A DNA stretch of 28,818 nucleotides. Origin: Bacteroidetes bacterium ADurb.Bin302. Its GTDB lineage: Bacteria > Bacteroidota > Bacteroidia > Bacteroidales > Paludibacteraceae. A program made the translations under genes and the position numbers. Where the stretch lies: the NCBI GenBank assembly GCA_002069025.1, contig MWBK01000154.1:1-28818 (forward strand). The letters run 5' to 3'. The notes under the pieces were generated by a model. That model ran no database searches, had not been told where the DNA came from, and saw only the letters and a list, made by a program, of their open reading frames with translations. Below, in pieces: positions 23,395 through 28,818 of this stretch (the stretch's first letter is position 1; each line of letters begins with the position of its first letter).

Positions 23395-23697
23395 ATGCCG
23401 AGCACAAACGCAAATAAAATTGAAAGAAGCGAACTGTTTAATACCCTGTTTAGCGAAGCTGAAGAGCGAAACGAATTTCATGCGGCAGGCGTCAAAATTG
23501 AAATTGCCGAACAAATTTTCCGCATGATGGAAAAAAGAAATATGACCCAGGCCGATCTTGCCAGAAAACTTGGCAAAAACAGAGCTTACGTTTCAAAAAT
23601 TCTTAAAGGAAACACCAACTTCACAATAGAAACTCTTGTGCTAATCGCCAGGAGTCTGGAAGCTGAATGGGACTTTCAACTTGTTACAAGTTGTTAA
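23395..23697 (+). CDS. XRE-family HTH regulator, probably acquired
   Basis: The 100-residue protein has a Cro/C1-type HTH: AEQIFRMMEKRNMTQADLAR, KLGKNRAYVSKILKGNTN, then the closing helix IETLVLIARSL. Such proteins repress promoters or act as antitoxins; no toxin gene is next to it. Base use changes at its start: many C-ending codons (GCC, CTT, AAC, TTC), unlike the phage genes around. The ribosome site TTAGGAG is phage-like, though. Its last codons (QLV-SC) and TAA lie in a 27-base copy of the right end of the second tnpB element, as in the tnpB at 3774-4565. So the gene came in with, or was joined to, that end. Confidence 0.8.
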   Translation: MPSTNANKIERSELFNTLFSEAEERNEFHAAGVKIEIAEQIFRMMEKRNMTQADLARKLGKNRAYVSKILKGNTNFTIETLVLIARSLEAEWDFQLVTSC

Positions 23698-23703
23698 TGG
23701 AAA
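23677..23703 (+). repeat. Third copy of the tnpB-element right end
   Basis: It begins CAACTTGTTACAAGTTGTTA and ends ATGGAAA; it equals 2305-2331 and 4545-4571 in all but one of 27 bases. The change makes the stem a perfect 7-bp CAACTTG/CAAGTTG. No homology to the elements continues upstream, where XRE codons begin. All three copies carry the stop codon of the preceding frame and lie 17-21 bases before the next start codon. Confidence 0.75.
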
Positions 23704-23723
23704 TGAATCGGAGAGCATTTAAA

Positions 23724-24293
23724 ATGAACTATATTGGAATTGACCCAGGATTAAATGGTGGTATTGCTATAATAGACCAAGATAATAATGTAAAGCTTTG
23801 TATTCCTATGCCTGTAAAGAATGGTGAAGTTGATGTTAGAACTTTGGCGGTATATATACAAAATGCGATAAAAGAATCCCAAACATTTGCGATTCTTGAA
23901 AAGGTTGGTGCTATGCCTGGGCAAGGTGTTTGTGCAATGTTCACATTTGGTCAAGTCGTTGGTGAGATAAAAGCAACCCTGAAAATATTAAAGTGTCCAT
24001 TTGAAGAAGTAACGCCACAGAAATGGAAGAAGTGTGTTCTTGAAGGATTACCATGGAAAGCGACAATTAGTAAGTTTATAGCATCAGAAAACGCTGATGA
24101 AAATACTATAGCTGAATTAAAAAAAATACATAACCGTTCAAAGGCGAGTGCTAAAAAAGATGCAAAGCTTGTTGCCTGTAAATTTATTGAGAAACGGTTT
24201 CCCGATGTAGACTTATACAAAGGAAAGAAAAATCCTCATGATGGTATGGCAGAGTCACTATGTATGGCGGTATATGCTAAACAAAATTGTTGA
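23724..24293 (+). CDS. RuvC-like Holliday junction resolvase
   Basis: I chose the ATG at 23724, with GGAGAG upstream; the frame upstream covers the IS right end. The 189-residue protein has D7 (YIGIDPGLNGG), the E59 strand (AILEKVGAMPGQGV), FTFGQVVGE, and a C-terminal HDGMAESLCMA helix with the last acidic residue. These match RuvC and the phage/mitochondrial relatives. It would cut four-way junctions made by recombination before packaging. A short Lys-rich insert (NRSKASAKKDAK) precedes the last motif. The next promoter overlaps its stop. Confidence 0.9.
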   Translation: MNYIGIDPGLNGGIAIIDQDNNVKLCIPMPVKNGEVDVRTLAVYIQNAIKESQTFAILEKVGAMPGQGVCAMFTFGQVVGEIKATLKILKCPFEEVTPQKWKKCVLEGLPWKATISKFIASENADENTIAELKKIHNRSKASAKKDAKLVACKFIEKRFPDVDLYKGKKNPHDGMAESLCMAVYAKQNC

Positions 24294-24318
24294 ATATTGT
24301 TATAAATTGTGATATACT
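24290..24318 (+). promoter_or_regulatory. Rightward promoter, conserved spacer
   Basis: TTGAAT, spacer ATTGTTATAAATTGTGA (17), TATACT. It overlaps the stop of the RuvC-like gene and lies 34 bases before the methyltransferase start. Its spacer is the closest to the consensus of the set. Confidence 0.7.
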
Positions 24319-24351
24319 GTATATAACTAGATAACATAAGGATTTATACTG

Positions 24352-25353
24352 ATGAATTATATCGGCTCTAAATTGTCTCTACAGGAGTTTATAGAAAGCT
24401 CAATAAGGGAGTTCACAGGTTATACCAGTGGTAATGGTAGAGTATTTGCAGACATATTTGCCGGTACTGGTGCCATTTGTAGCATATTTCGGCAGAATGG
24501 ATATAAAGTTATTGCGAATGATAATTTATATTTTAGCTATGTTTTAAATAAACATTTAGTTGAAAATACACAAAGTGTATTAACGAATCCTGTTAATTTA
24601 ACAGAGTTTACCGAAGAAATAGAAGGGTTTATTTACAAAACATATTGTGCTGGTTCTGGCTCTGGTAGGAATTATTTCAGTGATACAAATGGCAAAAGGT
24701 GTGATTTTGTTAGAACATTACTTGAGTCGATGCGTGATTATAATGAAATTACGGCACCTATGTATTATTGGTATCTTGCCAGTTTAATAAACTCTATTGA
24801 TAAGGTTGCAAATACAGCATCTGTATATTCGGCATTTCTAAAACACATTAAAAAATCCGCACAGCGAATGTTTGAAGTCTCTATGTTGCCGATTATAGAT
24901 GGTATATTTGGTGAAGTTTATAATGAAGATGCAAATATTCTGATTCGGAAGATACAGGGTGATGTGCTTTACCTAGACCCACCGTACAATGAACGTCAGT
25001 ATGATTCTAATTATCATATCTTAGAAACGGTTGCAAGGTATGATAATCCCGAAGTATATGGTAAAACTGGGTTGCGTAGAAATTCAAATGCTAAAAGTGC
25101 GTTCTGTTCTAAGAAAACGGTTAAAACTGTATTTGAAGATATTATTGCAAATGCAAATTTTAAGTATATATTTTTAAGCTATAATAATGAAGGGTTGATG
25201 GGATTTTCTGATATAGCTGAGATAATGGGCAAATATGGTGAGTATAAATCAAAGTATCAAGTAAATAAGCGGTTCAAATGTGATGCAGATGTTAATAGAA
25301 CGTTTATAGCAGATTCTACATATGAATTTATACATTGTTTAAAAAAAGGATAA
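24352..25353 (+). CDS. D12-class N6-adenine DNA methyltransferase (Dam type)
   Basis: The 333-residue protein begins MNYIGSKLSLQEFI, the usual start of this class. The SAM motif is IFAGTGAI (36-40 FAGTG), and the catalytic motif is LDPPYNERQYDSNYH (DPPY 209-212), giving the alpha order. It would methylate adenine N6 in phage DNA. Between the motifs is a region for target recognition (SGSGRNYFSDTNGKRC). AAGGA lies before the ATG, behind its own promoter. With the enzyme at 22310, the phage has two DNA methyltransferases of different class, probably against different host restriction systems. Confidence 0.9.
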   Translation: MNYIGSKLSLQEFIESSIREFTGYTSGNGRVFADIFAGTGAICSIFRQNGYKVIANDNLYFSYVLNKHLVENTQSVLTNPVNLTEFTEEIEGFIYKTYCAGSGSGRNYFSDTNGKRCDFVRTLLESMRDYNEITAPMYYWYLASLINSIDKVANTASVYSAFLKHIKKSAQRMFEVSMLPIIDGIFGEVYNEDANILIRKIQGDVLYLDPPYNERQYDSNYHILETVARYDNPEVYGKTGLRRNSNAKSAFCSKKTVKTVFEDIIANANFKYIFLSYNNEGLMGFSDIAEIMGKYGEYKSKYQVNKRFKCDADVNRTFIADSTYEFIHCLKKG

Positions 25354-25355
25354 TT

Positions 25356-26690
25356 ATGATTAAGAAAATTATACTAAGAAACTTTCAATCACATGAAGAT
25401 ACTGAAATCGAGTTAAATAATACCATGAATGTTATTATCGGTGATTCAGATTCTGGTAAGTCTGCTATACGGCGTGCAGTACAATGTTTAACCAGGGCAA
25501 TTCCGTTCTATTTAAGATTCGGTGCCGATGAGGGCTTTGTACAAGTAGACTTTGATGATTGTTCAATCACACGGGTTTATAAAAGAACAAATACAACCAA
25601 ATGTCCTAGTTGTAAAGAATCGCTTGGTGAAAACAAACGGGTATGTGGTGAGTGTGGTACTATAATACAGGATAAGCCAGCGGCAGACTATTACATTGTA
25701 GATGGTCAGAAGTATGAAAAGTTTGGTGTAACATTACCACCAATGATTATTGAGAAACTACGGATATGTGATGTGGTATTTGGGGACTTATCGGTGAATA
25801 TAAACATACAGACTCAGTTCGATGATATGTTTTTTATAGGTAAGAAATTTGATGGCAATAACCGAAATAAACTTATATCAGGACTAGTTCCAGATTCTGA
25901 AAAGGTTGATATTGCAATTAAAGATTTAAATGCAGAAAAAAATGATATACGTAGTGAATTAAGATTCTTAGACAATGAATATTCGGCGAATTTAAATAAA
26001 ATTGAACTGGTTAAGTCAGATATAGACGAATTAAAAGAATTATACCAGAACATTGAAGCTTTACAAATACGCATAGATGAAGATACTCAGACATACAATG
26101 AGATACTCACGATTAATGATATTTTAAAACAAATGGGAAACCTGTCCGCAATTGGCGATTTTTTATCTAATCAGGGCGATGTATTGAATAAAGCTATGTT
26201 ATTCATAGATAAGATAATGAATAAGATAGATAAATACAATGATATCGACACGATAAATAATGAATTAAGCGGGTTATCAATCGCAAATGTGAGTTTACCA
26301 GATATCAATCTATTGAATATATCTAAAGATATTGTTGAAGAATTGCAGGTTAAGACAAAGTTGTTTGATGATATTTCCCAAACAAGCGATATCTATAAAA
26401 ATACTAAGGTAACTGATTTAGTTATTCCTCCGGCGTTGTCTAAAGAAAAGGTTGAAGCATTGTTAGATAAAGTCGAAACAACTATTCTAAAGATAAAAGA
26501 TATAGAAACAATCAAGAGTACGTTAACTGCCACAGACGAAGAAACTAACAAACTAACAGAACAGACTGAGAAATTGTGTAGCGAAAAAACAAAAATTCAA
26601 TCGGAATTCAAAGACAGCAACGGGGATTTAATTTGTCCACATAGCGGTGACGTATATGCAGATGAGTGTCTTGTAAGATTTTGTAAATAA
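25356..26690 (+). CDS. SbcC/gp46-like ATPase, N-terminal half only
   Basis: The ATG at 25356 follows AAAAGGA; the product has 444 residues. The N-terminus is SMC/Rad50-like: KKIILRNFQSHEDTEIEL, then Walker A IIGDSDSGKSAIRR (29-36). A zinc ribbon (C83, C86, C97, C100) is inserted, and FGDLSVNINIQTQFDDMFF recalls the Q-loop region. From about 180 it is coiled coil. The end reads ICPHSGDVYADEC, like a worn zinc hook. There is no ABC signature or Walker B, so the C-terminal ATPase half is missing; a separate gene may supply it. It would act with the SbcD-like nuclease directly downstream at DNA ends. Confidence 0.75.
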   Translation: MIKKIILRNFQSHEDTEIELNNTMNVIIGDSDSGKSAIRRAVQCLTRAIPFYLRFGADEGFVQVDFDDCSITRVYKRTNTTKCPSCKESLGENKRVCGECGTIIQDKPAADYYIVDGQKYEKFGVTLPPMIIEKLRICDVVFGDLSVNINIQTQFDDMFFIGKKFDGNNRNKLISGLVPDSEKVDIAIKDLNAEKNDIRSELRFLDNEYSANLNKIELVKSDIDELKELYQNIEALQIRIDEDTQTYNEILTINDILKQMGNLSAIGDFLSNQGDVLNKAMLFIDKIMNKIDKYNDIDTINNELSGLSIANVSLPDINLLNISKDIVEELQVKTKLFDDISQTSDIYKNTKVTDLVIPPALSKEKVEALLDKVETTILKIKDIETIKSTLTATDEETNKLTEQTEKLCSEKTKIQSEFKDSNGDLICPHSGDVYADECLVRFCK

Positions 26691-26693
26691 ATA

Positions 26694-26722
26694 TTGCAAA
26701 TTGTATCGATTTGTGATACAAT
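26694..26722 (+). promoter_or_regulatory. Rightward promoter, conserved spacer
   Basis: TTGCAA, spacer ATTGTATCGATTTGTGA (17), TACAAT. It lies right after the SbcC-like stop and 21 bases before the next start. Confidence 0.7.
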
Positions 26723-26743
26723 ATATAAGATTGGAGTATAACT

Positions 26744-27631
26744 ATGCAACCCCTGGTTTATTGTACAGATATCCATTATGGTGCGAACCCCCTGTGCCGT
26801 AAAGATAATTATAATCAAGCGATACTGAATAAATTAGAATATTGCTTAAAAGTAGCAAAAAAGAACAATGCAATTCTGTTAATCGGCGGTGACCTTTTTG
26901 ATAAACCGAATCAGAACTTCTACGATTTAATATTTTTAATGGCTCTATTTAAAAAGTATTCAACTGTAAGGGTTATTGTTAATAGGGGGAATCCTAGTCA
27001 TGATGGATTTATTGAGAACTCTCCATTAACATTATTTGAACAATCGAATATTCTTGAAACGTCTGATAATCGGGATTATGTTGATATCGGTGATTTGCGA
27101 ATAATATTTGCACCCAACGCAGATGACCCGATGAGCAAAGATAAACATATCAGTAAGCATCAACAGAACTATTTAATGACACATCATCTTATAGTTGATA
27201 AAGCGACCATATATAATCATTTATTAATGGATGATTTTGTAACTGATTGCGATATCGTATTCTGTGCAGATTATCACCCATTTCAGGGAATATTAAATCG
27301 TAATGGTACATTGTTTGTTGCCCCTGGTTCTATTGCTAGAAGAAAATATACAAAAGATAACATAGAAAAAGAACCTATTTGTTATCTAATACTTGATAAC
27401 GATATAAAAGAAGTTAAAATTAAGTATGATAAAGATGTATGGGTTGATAAAAAAGACACTGAAAAGATTGATGAAACCGAACTTGACATGCATGGGTTCT
27501 ATAACGAGTTTACATTAGCTGAATCTGATTTATCATTAGAAAGTGCATGGAAACGATTTGCAAAAGATAAGAATATCGAGAATTCCGTATATGAATATAT
27601 TTCAAAACGGATATTTGGTCATATAATTTAA
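26744..27631 (+). CDS. SbcD/gp47-like metallophosphoesterase nuclease
   Basis: The 295-residue protein has the phosphoesterase metal motifs in order: D9 and H11 (CTDIHYG), GGDLFD (48-53), a changed GNHD box (RGNPSHDGF, 81-89), TH(H) (H147/H148), and ADYHPF (H178) in place of GHxH. These support Mn-dependent nuclease function like Mre11/SbcD, though two boxes are variant. It would process DNA ends with the SbcC-like ATPase upstream. GGAG lies before the ATG. The C-terminal part (SAWKRFAKDKNIENSVYEYI) is helical, like the SbcC-binding region. Confidence 0.88.
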   Translation: MQPLVYCTDIHYGANPLCRKDNYNQAILNKLEYCLKVAKKNNAILLIGGDLFDKPNQNFYDLIFLMALFKKYSTVRVIVNRGNPSHDGFIENSPLTLFEQSNILETSDNRDYVDIGDLRIIFAPNADDPMSKDKHISKHQQNYLMTHHLIVDKATIYNHLLMDDFVTDCDIVFCADYHPFQGILNRNGTLFVAPGSIARRKYTKDNIEKEPICYLILDNDIKEVKIKYDKDVWVDKKDTEKIDETELDMHGFYNEFTLAESDLSLESAWKRFAKDKNIENSVYEYISKRIFGHII

Positions 27632-27645
27632 ATAGGGAGATACCG

Positions 27646-27906
27646 ATGAATATCAATGAGTACAAAACCAGAATTAAAGAGCTTGAGTTGAGAATTGGCA
27701 AGGTTCAAAAGGAATATGACAGACAGCAAATAATTAAAGACCAGAGTCTTGAAAAGCTATCTAAATTGGGAATTGAGGATATTTCAACCATAGATGATAA
27801 ACTAACGGAAATGAAAACGGATATAGAAACTAATCGTGCAAAACTTGATAAATACCTAGCATCGTTTGAGTCTAAACTTAAAACAGTTGAGGAATTACTT
27901 AAATGA
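27646..27906 (+). CDS. Small coiled-coil protein
   Basis: This 86-residue protein has GGGAG before the ATG. It is wholly helical and charged (KTRIKELELRIGKVQKEYDR, IDDKLTEMKTDIETNRAKL), with coiled-coil pattern and no membrane segment. Its TGA overlaps the ATG of the next gene (ATGA), so the two were made together. It lies after the SbcD-like gene and could be a coiled-coil piece of a split SbcC-like complex. I do not recognise a family. Confidence 0.7.
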   Translation: MNINEYKTRIKELELRIGKVQKEYDRQQIIKDQSLEKLSKLGIEDISTIDDKLTEMKTDIETNRAKLDKYLASFESKLKTVEELLK

Positions 27907-28818
27907 AGGAACGTTACTTAAAAATATTAGGAAGTTTTGAAGGAATCCAACGCAGAACCGATGATATTTCTAAGAGAGTTGCTGACCAAACAGAGGCGGT
28001 TTCAATGATAGAATCTGCATTTAACCCTAAAGCCGTTTCGAGGGCTAGAGCGAGGGGAATGTGGCAATTCATGCATTACACCGCGAGACTATATGACCTT
28101 GATATGACATCATTTGTCGATGAAAGATACGATCCTTACAAATCATGCCATGCCGCGGCAAAATACCTCAAGGATTCGTACAACATTTTCGGAGACTGGT
28201 CTCTTGCAATCGCCTCATATAACTGTGGAGCAGGCAATGTACTGAAGGCCATTCGCCGGTCAGGCGGAAAAACCGACTTCTGGGAGATTTACAATTATCT
28301 TCCCAGAGAAACACGTGGCTATGTGCCCATTTTCTTTGCAGCTCTATATACTTTGAAATACTATCCCGAACACGGGATAGTACCCCAACAATCTTCACTC
28401 CCGGCCCATGTTGACACGATTCATGTCAACAAGATGCTTCATTTCCAACAAATTTCCGATGTTATAGGTATACCGATGGAAGAACTCCGTCAGATTAACC
28501 CACAATATCTCCACGATATTATTCCCGGAAAGGAAAAAACCTATATCCTCAGACTTCCGCACAACTACACCATGCAATTCGTCAACAATGAAGAGTCGAT
28601 CTATTCCCACAAGGATACACTTTTCTTCAGCGATATTGCTATTAAAAAGGTCAAAGAGAAAGGCGGTACTGAGGGCAGCATGACCACGCACACCGTAAAA
28701 TCGGGAGAGACATTGGGGAGTATCGCAAGGAAATATCGCACAACTGTCTCCAACATCAAGAGATGGAACAACCTCAGGAGCGACATTATTCGTGTAGGAC
28801 AGAAACTCCGTATAGGAG
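27903..28818 (+). CDS. Chimeric frame: phage N-terminus joined to MltD-like lytic transglycosylase with LysM (partial)
   Basis: The frame is open from the ATG at 27903 to the window end. Residues 1 to about 34 (MKERYLKILGSFEGIQRRTD and on) look like the helical start of a phage gene coupled to the one before. From about M35 the product is an MltD-type transglycosylase, beginning in mid-domain: the catalytic Glu in MIESAFNPKAVSRA, then GMWQFM, IASYNCGAGN and YLPRETRGYVP. A linker and a LysM near the end (THTVKSGETLGSIARKY) follow. The usual N-terminal part of MltD, including signal peptide, is absent. Codon use becomes C/G-richer. The pattern recalls Bacteroidales enzymes. No export signal is left, so a working enzyme is unlikely. 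Confidence 0.75.
   Translation, partial: MKERYLKILGSFEGIQRRTDDISKRVADQTEAVSMIESAFNPKAVSRARARGMWQFMHYTARLYDLDMTSFVDERYDPYKSCHAAAKYLKDSYNIFGDWSLAIASYNCGAGNVLKAIRRSGGKTDFWEIYNYLPRETRGYVPIFFAALYTLKYYPEHGIVPQQSSLPAHVDTIHVNKMLHFQQISDVIGIPMEELRQINPQYLHDIIPGKEKTYILRLPHNYTMQFVNNEESIYSHKDTLFFSDIAIKKVKEKGGTEGSMTTHTVKSGETLGSIARKYRTTVSNIKRWNNLRSDIIRVGQKLRIG
27995..28010. other. Junction between phage and foreign DNA
   Basis: Homology to MltD begins near 28005 and base use changes over the next 100 bases. No tRNA gene, integrase site or inverted repeat is visible at the joint. Whether it is biological or an assembly join cannot be told from the sequence. Confidence 0.6.

Noticed and set aside
1..28818. 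CRISPR arrays, rRNA and tRNA genes
   Set aside because: I saw no regularly spaced direct repeats and no cloverleaf-like or rRNA-like stretch on reading. A tRNA search program was not run.

Overview
The window is an AT-rich genome segment of a tailed bacteriophage with a T4-style replication and recombination module, followed by about 800 bases of different origin. Genes are tightly packed and often overlap by a few bases. Most have clear Shine-Dalgarno sequences, and TAA, TGA and TAG all serve as stops (standard bacterial code). Vegetative-type promoters, strong ribosome sites and an amidase endolysin with spanin-like proteins point to a host with an outer membrane. A diderm Firmicute (Negativicutes-like) fits my memory of similar spanin pairs, but this is a weak inference.

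Layout. 1-1280: an IS605/IS1341-type element with an intact tnpB between end hairpins. 1356-5782 (+): a frameshifted small membrane gene, a DUF5675-type protein, a SAM methyltransferase overlapping a ParB/sulfiredoxin-like gene, a dNMP kinase broken by a second tnpB element, and a lysis cassette of holin-like protein, two spanin-like genes nested in different frames, and amidase. Two about 195-bp copies of the second element's right end lie here, one without any tnpB. 5718-9180 (-): DnaG-type primase, an unknown gene, a ParB-like protein with an acidic N-terminus, an unknown gene and a small HTH protein. 9181-9363: divergent promoter region. 9364-27906 (+): SNF2 helicase, possible clamp-loader accessory protein, clamp-loader ATPase, Cys-rich protein, family B DNA polymerase with an intein in its active site, a UvsY-like candidate, helicase loader, DnaB-type helicase, sliding clamp, single-strand binding protein, RecA/UvsX, two DNA methyltransferases, an XRE regulator, RuvC-like resolvase, SbcC-like N-terminal ATPase, SbcD-like nuclease and a coiled-coil protein.

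The rightward block holds most of a replisome (polymerase, clamp, loader, helicase, helicase loader, SSB) and of a recombination-dependent replication set (RecA, mediator candidate, SbcCD-like, resolvase, branch-migration-type helicase). The primase lies in the leftward operon. Six rightward promoters and one leftward promoter share an unusually conserved 17-bp spacer between the -35 and -10 boxes, suggesting one regulon.

At about 28,000 the phage gene starting at 27903 runs in frame into a LysM-type MltD lytic transglycosylase that looks Bacteroidales-like and has different codon use. It is either an assembly chimera or a real recombination junction.

Most interesting: the nested spanin pair, where all three frames are used at 4830-4833; the tnpB right-end copies with a covarying GAAA-tetraloop hairpin (orphan omega-RNA candidates) and a third right-end scar forming the end of an XRE gene; the conserved promoter spacer; and the G9/C10 hairpin placed where a transcript should start.
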